Assembly: GCA_902363875.1 (NCBI GenBank)
Contig: CABJBO010000014.1
Coordinates: 1-49,557 of the forward strand
Length of the DNA: 49,557 bases
DNA from: Coriobacteriaceae bacterium
Lineage (GTDB): Bacteria; Actinomycetota; Coriobacteriia; Coriobacteriales; Coriobacteriaceae
Direction: 5' to 3'
The notes beneath the pieces are model-generated. The model did no database searches, was not told the DNA's origin, and saw nothing but the letters and a program-made list of their open reading frames with translations. Below, piece after piece: positions 31,872 through 41,320 of this stretch (position 1 is the first letter of the stretch; each line of letters opens with the position of its first letter). The position numbers and the translations under genes are program-made.

Positions 31872-34316
31872 TTAGGCGTGGTCGCGCCAGCCGTGAACGC
31901 GCTGCTTCATGCCCTCTATGTCGAGCACGCCTTCGGCAAAGCCCTTGCGCACGAGCTCTTCGGGAACAAACTCGTCGTAGCGGTCAAAGTAAGGCACCTC
32001 GCCAGGATAGACGAGCTCGATGGGATCGAAGTCCTTTTCGGCCTCGGCGGCGAGCACCTCAAAGAACGTCTCCTCGTCGGCCTTCATCTTAAACTGCATA
32101 AAGTACGGGCGTGACGGGTCGAGTCCGCGAAGGCCCAGCTCAGCGGCGCATTTGATTTTAAGCATGCGCTCGAGTGCTAGGAAGGCGTAGCTGCCCAACC
32201 AGGGGAAGAGCACCCAGGTGTCGCCACCCAGATTGATGAGCGGCTTAGTTCCCGCGCCCGAAATCTCGGCGGTATGACGAGCCTGCGCCAAGCGAGCCCG
32301 TGCGTTGCCCATGAGGTACGGATATGCCGCGTGCTCGTTGAGCGCCTTGCGCATGCGCTCGAGTACGTGTGTATTGATGTCGCCGGGGCAGTCGCCAAAG
32401 TAGGCCGGCACACGGCCCTTGACCTGCGTGGCAAAGACGGTATGACGCTTCCAGTCCACTTCCTCGACAATCCAGCAGTGTCCGGCGATGGCGATGCGCT
32501 CACCGGGCGGGGGCGGATTAACGATCGTGCCCAGCTCGGCCGATTCGCTCCGGACGGTAAACTCCTCGTTTTCCTGGAACACGGCGTAGAACTTAAAGTT
32601 GTTGATGATGCGCTCGCCCGCGAGACCCACGATGAGCCCGCCACCTTCGGTGACCTGGATATGGTCGATCTTAATGAGGTGACGTAGCAGCACACGGTAA
32701 TCGTCTGCCGAGACACGGTGGAAATAGCTGAGCGTGAGCACGCGCTGGGCAAGTTCGGCCGGCGTGAGCTCGCCGGTGCTGGCGAGGGTCGACATAGTCT
32801 GGTGATAGAGCAGGCTGTAGGGGAGACGATCGAGCTCGGGTGGCTCGACCCACTTTTCCTCGCGATAGAGTTGTACGAGCGCGATGCCCTGCAGGAGCTT
32901 CCAAGGTATCGTTTCGGGCATCATCGTGCGCGGCTCGGGCTCCTCCTCGCGCATGACAAACCACATCTCGGGTGGAAGATCGCGGCGGCCCGTGCGCCCC
33001 ATACGCTGCAAAAAGGAGCTGACGGTAAACGGCGCGTCGATCTGGAAGGCACGCTCCAGACGGCCGATATCAATACCGAGCTCCAGCGTGGAGGTGGTGA
33101 CGGTTGTCTGTGCCTGTTCCTCGTCGCGCATGAGCTCCTCGGCGGTCTCGCGTAGCGATGCCGAGAGGTTGCCGTGATGGATTAGAAAGCGGTCTGGCTC
33201 GTGCCGGTTTTCACAGTAGCTGCGCAACATGGAGCACACGGCCTCTGCCTCCTCGCGCGAGTTGGCAAAGACCAGGCACTTGCGGCCGCGGGTATGTTCA
33301 AAGATGTAGCCCATGCCGGGATCGGCGTTGTCGGGTGCGGTGTCGGTGGGGTTGAGCAGTGCCTGTTCGGTTGCCTGCGGAATGTCGACTTTGCCCTCGG
33401 GGGCTGAGGAAGTGCGACGGTCCTTGGGGGCAGCCTTGCCCCGTGCCTGCTCGCGACGTTGGCGGCGTTCCTCCTGTGTGAGTTGTCCGCTATGGCGCAT
33501 GTCTTGTCCGGATGCGGGCAGCGCCGCGGGTGGTGCCGCCTCAATGCGCTCGCATGCGAGCACCTCAGCTTCCTGCGGACCTGTGCTCGTGAATCCTCGT
33601 TGCTGCGCCTGGGGACCCGAGTTGTAGAAGTGCTCCATGGAGATACGCCAAACGCGGCGCGGCTCCTCAAAGCGGGGGATGACGCAGTCGCGTCCCGTCC
33701 CCTGCGACAGGAAGGCACCCGTGCGCTCGGGATCGCCGATGGTGGCCGAAAGGCCAATGCGGCGGGGCCGCACGCCCGCCATGCGCGAGAGGCGTTCGAT
33801 AAGGCAGAGCGTCTGCCCGCCGCGGTCACCGCGCATGAGCGAGTGAACCTCGTCGATGACCACATAGCGCAGGTCACAAAACATACGCGGGATTGCCATG
33901 TGCTTATGGATTAAGAGCGCTTCGAGTGACTCGGGCGTAATCTGCAAGATGCCGCTCGGTTTTTTGATGAGCTTTGCCTTGTGCGACTGTGAGACATCGC
34001 CATGCCAGTGCCAGACGGGGATATCGGCTTCTTCGCACAGGTCGTTGAGGCGGACGAATTGGTCGTTGATGAGCGCCTTGAGGGGGCCAATGTAGAGGGC
34101 GCCCACGCTTGCGGGCGGGTTCTCCCAAAACTCGGTCAGGATGGGAAAGAAGGCCGCCTCAGTTTTGCCAGATGCCGTGGATGCCGTCAGGAGCACATTG
34201 TCTTGCGTGTTGAAGATGGCATCTGCCGCCGCAACCTGGATGGAGCGCAAGCTCTCCCAATCGTGGGAGTAGATGAAGTCTTGGATAAACGGGGCATAGC
34301 GGTCAAAGGCGTTCAC
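31872..34316 (-). CDS. large SF2 helicase, Lhr/BrxHI-like
   Basis: An 814-residue DEAD/DEAH helicase. Motif I is TASTASGKTEAAFF, motif II DEVH, motif III SAT, motif VI QRMGRTGRRD. A Gln/Arg/Ala-rich insert sits between the two RecA lobes (about residues 275-335). The C-terminal region with a winged-helix and beta-rich part is of the Lhr type. The start is GTG 34316, after AAGGAGG. Third gene of a unit after the TerB_N and BrxD-like genes; BrxD and BrxHI are found together in BREX type 2 and related systems, so a role with the ATPase upstream is likely. Confidence 0.88.
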   Translation of the reverse strand: MNAFDRYAPFIQDFIYSHDWESLRSIQVAAADAIFNTQDNVLLTASTASGKTEAAFFPILTEFWENPPASVGALYIGPLKALINDQFVRLNDLCEEADIPVWHWHGDVSQSHKAKLIKKPSGILQITPESLEALLIHKHMAIPRMFCDLRYVVIDEVHSLMRGDRGGQTLCLIERLSRMAGVRPRRIGLSATIGDPERTGAFLSQGTGRDCVIPRFEEPRRVWRISMEHFYNSGPQAQQRGFTSTGPQEAEVLACERIEAAPPAALPASGQDMRHSGQLTQEERRQRREQARGKAAPKDRRTSSAPEGKVDIPQATEQALLNPTDTAPDNADPGMGYIFEHTRGRKCLVFANSREEAEAVCSMLRSYCENRHEPDRFLIHHGNLSASLRETAEELMRDEEQAQTTVTTSTLELGIDIGRLERAFQIDAPFTVSSFLQRMGRTGRRDLPPEMWFVMREEEPEPRTMMPETIPWKLLQGIALVQLYREEKWVEPPELDRLPYSLLYHQTMSTLASTGELTPAELAQRVLTLSYFHRVSADDYRVLLRHLIKIDHIQVTEGGGLIVGLAGERIINNFKFYAVFQENEEFTVRSESAELGTIVNPPPPGERIAIAGHCWIVEEVDWKRHTVFATQVKGRVPAYFGDCPGDINTHVLERMRKALNEHAAYPYLMGNARARLAQARHTAEISGAGTKPLINLGGDTWVLFPWLGSYAFLALERMLKIKCAAELGLRGLDPSRPYFMQFKMKADEETFFEVLAAEAEKDFDPIELVYPGEVPYFDRYDEFVPEELVRKGFAEGVLDIEGMKQRVHGWRDHA

Positions 34317-34397
34317 GGGGCCTCCTTTCAACAACGGGCTATCAAACGCAACGGGCAATGGGTCGTCGAATTGCAACATCGGCGTTTGCCCAGATAA

Positions 34398-34434
34398 AAC
34401 CTGCCAAAATAAACCTGTCCCTTTTTGGCAGGTT
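34398..34434. repeat. REP-like palindrome within the TerB/BrxD/helicase unit
   Basis: A perfect 12-bp stem (AACCTGCCAAAA/TTTTGGCAGGTT) with the loop TAAACCTGTCCCT. It overlaps the stop codon of the BrxD-like gene. The loop word CCTGTCCC is shared with the palindrome at 20281-20317. It could attenuate or stabilise the operon message. Confidence 0.7.
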
Positions 34435-35737
34435 AAATGGTGAATTCGGCGAAGCTGCGGTCATCGTCTGCGGTGTCGGTGTCGTCTGTTGCGGCTGCCG
34501 GCACCAGCGCGTCGCCACCGACGCCTTGCAGCAACTCGGCCACGTTAGCATCGGGGTTTTGACATAGGATATCGAGCAGCTCGATAAAGTCGCGGATGAC
34601 CTCGCGGGGCGTCAGGTGCGTGTCTGCCCCCACGCGGCCAAACTCAATCTTGAGGAAGTCCACCAAGTCGTTCTCGGTAAGCGTGGGCGTCCAGCCAAAG
34701 TAGCCGGCATGGATCTGCATGAGCTTTTCGATGAGCACCAGCAGCTCCTCGTAGGTGAGCGGCTGCAGGCGGATGATGGGCGCGAGCATGTCTTTGAGGT
34801 CATTGCGCGCAAAACGGCCCTGAGCGAGACGGCTCCGAAGGGCCTCGTAGGAAAAGACGCCGCGGCGGCGGTCCTCGATAGAGGTCGGCGTGCCGCCCAT
34901 GATCACGCCCAGGTACTGTGCCTTGCCCTGGAGCGTGTCGTTGTACATGGTCAGGATCTTCTCGTAGTTATATTGGCGCGTGATCGCGTTGGGAATCTTG
35001 TACAGATTCACGAGCTCGTCGATGAGCACCAGCATGCCCTTGTAGCCGCTGCAGACCAAAAAGCGCGCAATGAGCTTAACGTAGTCGTACCAGTCGTCAT
35101 CGCTGATGATGGTTGAGGATCCCAGTTCGGCGCGCGCCTCGCTCTTGGTGCGGTACTCGCCGCGAATCCATTTGGTCACGCGACTCATAGCTTCTTCGTC
35201 ACCCTCCGAGACGGCCGTGCGATAACGGCGGAGCATGCGGACAAAGTCAAAGCCGTGGACCATCTCTTCGAGCGGGGCCAGTTGGGCATTAACGGCAGAC
35301 TCGTCGGCATCGGCACACGAGGCGACCCAGCGATCCAGGATAAGGTTGAGCGCGCCGCCCTCGGGGCGCGTCTTGGTCGATATATTGCGGATGAGCTCGC
35401 GGTAGGTGGCAAGGCCCTGTCCCTGGCCGCCCTGTAGGCGGCGCTCGGGGGATAGGTCGGCATCGGCGACGACGAATCCCTCGCCCATGGCGTGCGTGCG
35501 GATGGTCTGGAGCAAAAAGCTCTTGCCGGCGCCGTAGCGACCGACTAGAAAGCGGAAGCTCGCGCCGCCATCGGCGATGAGGTTCAAGTCGGTGAGTAGG
35601 GCGCGGATCTCGACCTCGCGCCCTACGGTGATATAGGGAAGGCCGATGCGCGGGACCACGCCGCCCTTGAGCGAGTTGAGAATAACGGCAGCGACGCGCT
35701 TGGGCACGCGGGGCGCTGCGGATGCGGTATCACTCAT
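34433..35737 (-). CDS. BrxD-like P-loop ATPase (DUF2791 type)
   Basis: A 434-residue ATPase. Walker A is GRYGAGKS (residues 66-73), Walker B is MLVLIDELVNLY near residue 240, with a sensor-like LGVIMGGTPTS further on. The N-terminal LNSLKGGVVPRIGLPYITVGRE matches the DUF2791/BrxD family found in BREX type 2 and 6 and in Ter-linked stress operons. Its start overlaps the end of the TerB_N gene by eight bases, so translation is coupled. It probably forms an ATP-driven switch or loader for the helicase that follows; this is inference. Confidence 0.87.
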   Translation of the reverse strand: MSDTASAAPRVPKRVAAVILNSLKGGVVPRIGLPYITVGREVEIRALLTDLNLIADGGASFRFLVGRYGAGKSFLLQTIRTHAMGEGFVVADADLSPERRLQGGQGQGLATYRELIRNISTKTRPEGGALNLILDRWVASCADADESAVNAQLAPLEEMVHGFDFVRMLRRYRTAVSEGDEEAMSRVTKWIRGEYRTKSEARAELGSSTIISDDDWYDYVKLIARFLVCSGYKGMLVLIDELVNLYKIPNAITRQYNYEKILTMYNDTLQGKAQYLGVIMGGTPTSIEDRRRGVFSYEALRSRLAQGRFARNDLKDMLAPIIRLQPLTYEELLVLIEKLMQIHAGYFGWTPTLTENDLVDFLKIEFGRVGADTHLTPREVIRDFIELLDILCQNPDANVAELLQGVGGDALVPAAATDDTDTADDDRSFAEFTI

Positions 35738-37484
35738 GGTCTAGGTATCCTCTCACGTCTGCTTCGTAGTCCTCGATAATCTGCGGCCCTGCCGCGCTAA
35801 ATTCAATTACGGTGTCGCCCACCAGGTCAAAGAGCGACTCGTTGATAGTATCGACGAGCATGTCCTCGCTCTGCCCCGAGTGCGCCACTGCCGATGTCAC
35901 TTGCGCTACGTTTTGCTCGAGCAGTGCGCGAAGGAAGGCATCTGCGGCGGGCGCGAGTTTGTTCGCAGCTTCGATGGGCGCGGGCGTTACGGGTGCGGGC
36001 GCAGACACGAGGAGCGGTGCCACGACGCCAAACTCTTCGGTGGAGACGGTCGGCTCGTCGGGTTCGTCTTGCCGTATGGTCATCTCGCCAGGTTCGGCAG
36101 TCATGTCGGGCGCAGACTCGGTGTTCGGTTGCTCGATAAGCGTCGCCTCGACTTCCACAGGCGCGCCGTCCTCGCGTTCCTCGTCAATCAAAAGCGCCTC
36201 GCGCGTTTGTGCGGCGGCGCTCCGAATATGCCCCAGCTGACTCAGATCGATATCGATCTTGACGGGCTGGTGTGCGGCGTCCCACGAAAGCCATGCCACA
36301 ATCTCGTCATCGATAATCTTGGCCAGATATTTGGGGACCTTTTCTTCCTTAAGGGGATGGGCAGGGTCCAGCGCCAGGCGCAGGCGTTGGTCGCAGGCGC
36401 GCATCATCTCGCCAAGTTTGCTGCTCTTTTGCCTACTACCGTGGATACGCATGCATTCCCAAAAGCCGTTTTGGCAACGGTAGATATGGATGGGGTCCAG
36501 ACGGTATTCGCAGTCCTCGTGGCGCTCGGGCGCAAAGAATACGGCCGAGGCAAACATGGTGTAGGGCATGGCCGTCTCCTCCCCAAATAAACTTGCCACG
36601 ATGCCGGTCTTTCGGTGCGTGTCATAGTAGCGCGCCATGCGGACATACACGGCGCACGCCACGTGGCGCAGATCACGGTGGTGGCTGCGGTCGAGCCGCG
36701 AGCTACTTAGGTTGTACGTGGAGAGGGCGTTGATGGCGGCCATGAGTCGCTCCTCGCGCACCTCATCGGGCGGAAGGGGGAGCGTGGGCTCGGAGGTTTT
36801 GCGACGCTTAGGGGTCTGGCCGGACGGTGCCGGTACAAGGTCTCGTGCCGCGCGCCGCAGTTCGATAAGGGCGTTATCGAACATGACGGTTTTAGAGTCG
36901 CGAAGCAGCTTGGGGTCGAGCCCGTGGAACACGGCGTAATCTTGCAGCCACACGCGCGCAAACCGGTCGATGCCGGGCTCGAAGGCGCGATAGACATCCC
37001 AAAAAGCCTTGATCTTGTTAAAACCATCGAGTGGATTATCTACGCCAATGCCGCAGATCAGCTCATAGAGATACAGAAAGGCAAAGGACGTAGACGTTTC
37101 CTCGACGGTTCCGCGGCGCACTTGGGCACGCCAGGTAAAGTAGCCGCGCAGTTGCCGGTCGCTCATGGCGTTGTAGGTGGGAAAGTACGACTTAAAGGTG
37201 CCGTTGTAGGGACAGTCGTCCTCAAAGTCGGCCATCAGCAGGCCCTGGCGGTAAAAAAGCTCGGCTTCCGAAAGCCAGCGGCCCGCACCGCCCTTGGGGT
37301 CATCCTGCCAGCGCGATATCTCGCGCATTTTACGGTACTGGTCGGGGAGGAAATTCTGCATCTGTCGGCCGGTTTTGAGAATCGGCTCGTCTGCGTAGGT
37401 TTCGTTTGAGAAGCGGGCGGACTGATGGGTCCGGGCCTCGGCCATAATGCGCTCGATGAGCATCTTGATGTCCTGGTCGGCCAC
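35730..37484 (-). CDS. TerB_N-domain protein
   Basis: A 584-residue protein. The N-terminal 250 residues match TerB_N: FLPDQYRKMREISRW, SYFPTYNAMSDRQLRGYFTWRAQVRRG (in blocks), YLYELICGIGV. A C-terminal helical segment (about 505-584) may be a TerB_C-like or lid domain; the section between 415 and 505 is acidic and Pro-rich. TerB_N proteins were described from computational work on Ter-related stress systems and commonly sit beside a DUF2791 ATPase and a helicase. GTG start after AGGAGG. First gene of the three-gene unit; the function is not established. Confidence 0.83.
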   Translation of the reverse strand: MADQDIKMLIERIMAEARTHQSARFSNETYADEPILKTGRQMQNFLPDQYRKMREISRWQDDPKGGAGRWLSEAELFYRQGLLMADFEDDCPYNGTFKSYFPTYNAMSDRQLRGYFTWRAQVRRGTVEETSTSFAFLYLYELICGIGVDNPLDGFNKIKAFWDVYRAFEPGIDRFARVWLQDYAVFHGLDPKLLRDSKTVMFDNALIELRRAARDLVPAPSGQTPKRRKTSEPTLPLPPDEVREERLMAAINALSTYNLSSSRLDRSHHRDLRHVACAVYVRMARYYDTHRKTGIVASLFGEETAMPYTMFASAVFFAPERHEDCEYRLDPIHIYRCQNGFWECMRIHGSRQKSSKLGEMMRACDQRLRLALDPAHPLKEEKVPKYLAKIIDDEIVAWLSWDAAHQPVKIDIDLSQLGHIRSAAAQTREALLIDEEREDGAPVEVEATLIEQPNTESAPDMTAEPGEMTIRQDEPDEPTVSTEEFGVVAPLLVSAPAPVTPAPIEAANKLAPAADAFLRALLEQNVAQVTSAVAHSGQSEDMLVDTINESLFDLVGDTVIEFSAAGPQIIEDYEADVRGYLDHE

Positions 37485-37571
37485 CGCTCCTCCTCTCGAA
37501 CGCAGCTACGGTGACCTCATATCATAGCACAGCATCAAACAGATGTTCGAGATACCGCTGCGTTGATAGAT

Positions 37572-38288
37572 TTAGAACAGGAGGGCGTATATGACGGCGA
37601 TGACGACGGAGGGAAGCATATTGGCCGTGCGGAAGGTCTGAGGACGGATGAGGTTGACGCCGACGCAGAAGATGAGCATGGAGCCTACGAGCGAAAGGCT
37701 GTTGAGGGCTGCTGTGGTCATGATGGGGGAGAGCGCGCCGGCAAACAACGTGATCGTCCCCTGGAACACGGCGACGGGCAGGGCGGAGAAGATGCAGCCG
37801 CGGCCAAGCGAGGCCGTCATGGTGCAGACGATGATGCAGTCCAGTGCGCCCTTGAGGGCAAGCGTTGACCAGTCGCCGAGCAGGCCGTCCTGGATCGATC
37901 CCACAATGGCCATGGCGCCGATGCACACGGTGAGTGAAGTCGAGACAAAAGCGTTGGTGAACTCGTTATCGCCCTCACTGCCAGTCTTGCGCTTGAGCCA
38001 TTCGCCAAGGTTCTCGATGGCGGCCTCCAAGTTGATGGCTTCGCCGATGAGCGAACCGAGCGCAAATGAGACGATGAGCATGGTGGTACCGGTGGTCGCT
38101 AGCGCCTTTCCATCGATGATGAGCATCTTTTGCATGGTGCCGCCCAGGCCGATAAACAGGACGCACAGCCCCGATGCTTTCATGAGCGTGTCTTGGATGC
38201 GCGGTGTAATGAAGCGGCCGCCCGCTAATCCCAAAAGACCGCCCGCAACTAAAAGCGCAACGTTGATGATTGTTCCCAAGCCCGGCAT
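37572..38288 (-). CDS. DUF554 (YqgA-like) membrane protein
   Basis: A 238-residue polytopic membrane protein with seven or so hydrophobic segments: PGLGTIINVALLVAGGLLGL at the N-terminus and GAMAIVGSIQDGLLGD in the middle, both typical for DUF554. A transport role has been proposed; the substrate is not known. The start is ATG 38288, after CAGGAGG; an earlier in-frame ATG (38357) adds a cysteine-containing stretch without a ribosome site. Confidence 0.87.
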   Translation of the reverse strand: MPGLGTIINVALLVAGGLLGLAGGRFITPRIQDTLMKASGLCVLFIGLGGTMQKMLIIDGKALATTGTTMLIVSFALGSLIGEAINLEAAIENLGEWLKRKTGSEGDNEFTNAFVSTSLTVCIGAMAIVGSIQDGLLGDWSTLALKGALDCIIVCTMTASLGRGCIFSALPVAVFQGTITLFAGALSPIMTTAALNSLSLVGSMLIFCVGVNLIRPQTFRTANMLPSVVIAVIYALLF

Positions 38289-38406
38289 GAGCCCTCCTGT
38301 ATTGATGCCAACGTGGCAATCGTAGCAGAACGAAATGCGAGGCACATCGCGACTCATCTAATACGTTATATAAGTGGTATTAGGAATGATGCGCAGCATT
38401 TAAGCC

Positions 38407-39837
38407 TCAGGTGGTTGTCGGGACATAGGGATAGTAGTCAAAGCGCAGTGTCATAAGCCGCTGTGGGGATTCAATAGCCGCGGCGATGATATTGGCATCG
38501 CGGGCACGATCAAACCCTTCGAGTTCGATCTGATACGAGACGTCTTGCATAATGTCCAGACGGCGCCAGGCTAGAAGTGTGTCGCCATCGAATTCCAAGG
38601 TCTTGCCTCCGTCTGGGGCAACGGCGTATAGACGCAGTTTAGCGGTGGTTGCAGGGTCGACAACCGTGACCTTTTTAATTTCGTTTCGAGTATTCTTGGC
38701 GCCCAACAAGGTGAGCAGTGTTGGGGCCACGACCTCGCCCGATGGCAAAAAGACGACTTCGATGGATTCGGGAAATGCGATGATGGCCGACTTGCGGACG
38801 GGCTGATTGGCGGCGGCAACTTCGATGCTCGCGGCGTCGATGACCTCTGTGTGGTCGAGGGCGGCAAGCACGCAGCAGTTACCTTCATCGATCTCCTGAG
38901 GATCAGCAAGCCCCAGACTGTCCGCGAGCTCGGGATCGTTTGGACCGGTAGCGGGCTCATTCGGTGCTTCGAAAGAAGCTGGGACGCTGTTTGTCGGCGA
39001 CGGCGTGTCGCCCGCACCTGCTTCTTTGTCCGTGCTCTCTTCTTGTATGGTTGCGTTGATGGGTTCGTCGTTTGAGGGGAGCGTCTTGGCGTCAAGCGCG
39101 GAGGGGACAATCCCGACGGCTCCGGATCCGTTCCACTCCATCTCGAGAAGCGCCGGGTCGGCAAGAATGCGTTGCCTGCCTAGCGTGTGGGTATCGATCG
39201 CAATAGGGCCTGCCTCCGTCCCGCGCGTAAGGCTGAGCGATCCGGCCGGCTTCTCGAAATGAATGTCTGTGTCTTCGGTACTGGCGGCGTAGAACAGCAG
39301 GGATGCTTCTCCCGCCGCGATGGCATCGGTGCCCGCCTTGGTCAGCCGCAGCGATGCCGTGAATGAGAGGGTGGGCTGCACATCGTCTGCATTCGCGGCG
39401 GCGCAGCCCAGACATATACCGCCTCCTTTCTCGAAAAACGCACCGTCGAAGGCGACCTTCGCTCCGTTCGCCGAGTCATCGACCGAAGCGATATCGATGC
39501 GCAACCCCAAATCGCACGGATCGCCATCTGCATCGAGCACAATCGAGCGCCACGTGCAGACGGCGCACCCCGCCTGGGAGCCGTTTGCCTTGTTCGAACG
39601 ATTGATATCCACGACTATCGAGCCGTCCGTATTACGACGAAGGCATCCCGAGGTTGAGATTGCGGCCTGTGCGAACGAAAAACGCTTGCACGCAATGGCG
39701 CTCGACGGATTTGGTGCGGAGCTTAGGGCTGCTGGTAAGGAGTCTGCCATGACGGGAGTCGCCCAAGCGGCGACAGGCGTTCCGGTTGCGAGCGCGCCGC
39801 AGAGTGCGACGACGGGCAAAAGGTTCTTCGATGCCAT
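38407..39837 (-). CDS. large secreted protein of the surface operon
   Basis: A 476-residue protein with a signal peptide (about residues 1-31, ending AAWA-TP or VMA-DS). It has two cysteine pairs in beta-rich N-terminal domains (CAVCTW; CLGCAAA), a Ser/Pro/Glu linker at about 260-320 and a C-terminal beta domain. No transmembrane tail or sorting signal. I do not recognise the family. Last gene of the five-gene unit; it starts 18 bp after the LAQTG gene. Confidence 0.75.
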   Translation of the reverse strand: MASKNLLPVVALCGALATGTPVAAWATPVMADSLPAALSSAPNPSSAIACKRFSFAQAAISTSGCLRRNTDGSIVVDINRSNKANGSQAGCAVCTWRSIVLDADGDPCDLGLRIDIASVDDSANGAKVAFDGAFFEKGGGICLGCAAANADDVQPTLSFTASLRLTKAGTDAIAAGEASLLFYAASTEDTDIHFEKPAGSLSLTRGTEAGPIAIDTHTLGRQRILADPALLEMEWNGSGAVGIVPSALDAKTLPSNDEPINATIQEESTDKEAGAGDTPSPTNSVPASFEAPNEPATGPNDPELADSLGLADPQEIDEGNCCVLAALDHTEVIDAASIEVAAANQPVRKSAIIAFPESIEVVFLPSGEVVAPTLLTLLGAKNTRNEIKKVTVVDPATTAKLRLYAVAPDGGKTLEFDGDTLLAWRRLDIMQDVSYQIELEGFDRARDANIIAAAIESPQRLMTLRFDYYPYVPTTT

Positions 39838-39855
39838 GGGGTCTCCTTAGCTAAT

Positions 39856-40137
39856 TTAGTGTGGCCTGTCCGTGTTTCGTTTCTGGCTGCGTTTGATGTG
39901 CAGACCGAGGCCGGCGGTTCCCGCGCCTGCTGCCGTGGCGCCTGCTGCCAAGAGCCATCGTCTGTCGCCTGTCTGAGCCAACGGTTCCTCGCGGCAGCCG
40001 CGGTCGAGCTCCGAGAGGTCGACCGTCACCTGCGTGGCGGCCTGCGCCTGTTCTTGCTGGGCAAAGGTCATGGCTGGCCCAAACGCTAGGATACTGACGG
40101 CGGCGGCCAGGGCGACGGCCTTATGCCGTGTGCGCAC
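39856..40137 (-). CDS. short LAQTG-anchored surface protein
   Basis: A 93-residue protein that is little more than a signal peptide (1-26), a 26-residue spacer, the sorting signal LAQTGD, a hydrophobic span (about 59-80) and a basic tail (KRSQKR). LAQTGD mirrors LAATGD of the protein at 182-1954, so LAxTGD is probably the local sortase signal. Its start overlaps the end of the preceding gene by 17 bases. It may serve as a wall-anchored base for the secreted neighbours. Confidence 0.75.
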   Translation of the reverse strand: MRTRHKAVALAAAVSILAFGPAMTFAQQEQAQAATQVTVDLSELDRGCREEPLAQTGDRRWLLAAGATAAGAGTAGLGLHIKRSQKRNTDRPH

Positions 40138-40720
40138 CGGGCTCGACCGTCCAGGTGATCGTTGCGACCTGATCGCCTTCGCCGGTTACGCGGAAGATGT
40201 CGCGCGTGACGCGGGCGACGTTTCCGCTTGTCTTGAGCTTAATTTTGTCCGTGCCGCCGGCAATGCCCTGGTAGCCCATGTCGAAGGCTGCATTCTTGGA
40301 AAGATCGAGGCCCGTCTCCTGCATTGCGGCGCTGGCGTTCTGGAGTGCGCCGTTGGGGCCGACCTTAAAGTCGATGGAATTCTGCGCGGTTCCGGCCTTG
40401 GCGTCGGCGGCAATGGTCCAGGTGTTCATGGCGTCGATCTTCATGTTGGTGACATGGATGCCGTAGGCCGAATGATTGTCGATGGTGGTCGCGTCTTCTG
40501 AGGGGCCCTGAAGCGTGCCGTCGGCCTTGGCGACGAAGGGAATAACCGTCGGAACTTTGAACTCTACGTTGTCGATCTCGGTCCTGACCATTACTTTTGT
40601 GGTTCCAACGCGCCCGGCTGCCAGAGCTGGCGTCGGGGCGGCGCCCATTGCGAGCGCGAGCGCGAGCCCTGCGCCCACGACGAGCGCTCTGGCTCCGTTC
40701 ATGTTCCTGGTGATGTCCAT
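40121..40720 (-). CDS. secreted pilin-like or matrix-like protein
   Basis: A 199-residue protein with a signal peptide ending at ALA-AG (about residue 35). The mature part is a beta-rich single domain (TKVMVRTEIDNVEFKVPTVIPFVAKADGTL split, then ITWTVEPG at the end). Similar architecture occurs in surface-matrix proteins of Coriobacteriia, as I recall; the name is not settled. RBS AAGGAACG before the ATG. Middle gene of the surface operon. Confidence 0.7.
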   Translation of the reverse strand: MDITRNMNGARALVVGAGLALALAMGAAPTPALAAGRVGTTKVMVRTEIDNVEFKVPTVIPFVAKADGTLQGPSEDATTIDNHSAYGIHVTNMKIDAMNTWTIAADAKAGTAQNSIDFKVGPNGALQNASAAMQETGLDLSKNAAFDMGYQGIAGGTDKIKLKTSGNVARVTRDIFRVTGEGDQVATITWTVEPGAHTA

Positions 40721-40810
40721 GGTCGTTCCTTTCTATTCGCCGCGGGCCGTCCCCGCGATGATTGGACGAATGCTGGTGAATTGCGTGCGGTGCCGCGTCG
40801 GTCGAAAAAG

Positions 40811-41320
40811 CTAGTTCTCGGCTTGCTCAACCCGTACCTTGACACGTGTCGGATTGCCGTGGCTGTCGAGGGTCTTGGCATCGAGTGCCTGGACCTCGAT
40901 GTATGCCTCGCCTTCTTTGATGTCGCCGGCGGGGCACGTCTCGATTGTCTTGCCGGTCTCGACCACACCGGATTCGTACATGGTCTCGTCGTTTTGGATG
41001 ACGCGGAATCGCTGGGGAAATTTATTGTCTTGGACGTTTTGCACGTTGACGCGCAGCTTGCCGTCCTCCTGTAGCTGAGCGACCGGCGCGACCGAAATCG
41101 TCATCATGTTGTCGCGGACGATGGCATCGAGCTCATCTTGGATTTCTTGTCGCGATTTACCCTCTGCCGTCGTGACTGAGGCGCCCGCTTCGGGCACGGG
41201 CTGCGACTGCCAGGCGTATAGTCCTACGGCGACAAGGGCGCAGACGATAGCCAGACAGACAACGACGAGTTTCTTGCGACGCCCCAGTCCTGCGAGGCGG
41301 GGCGGCTTCTTCGCACTCAT
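40811..41320 (-). CDS. membrane-anchored extracytoplasmic protein of the surface operon
   Basis: A 169-residue protein: a basic N-terminus, one transmembrane helix (about residues 18-41, VVVCLAIVCALVAVGLYAW) and a beta-rich outer domain with a possible short helix (RQEIQDELDAIV). No recognised family. Its first four bases overlap the end of the preceding gene (ATGA). Confidence 0.75.
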   Translation of the reverse strand: MSAKKPPRLAGLGRRKKLVVVCLAIVCALVAVGLYAWQSQPVPEAGASVTTAEGKSRQEIQDELDAIVRDNMMTISVAPVAQLQEDGKLRVNVQNVQDNKFPQRFRVIQNDETMYESGVVETGKTIETCPAGDIKEGEAYIEVQALDAKTLDSHGNPTRVKVRVEQAEN

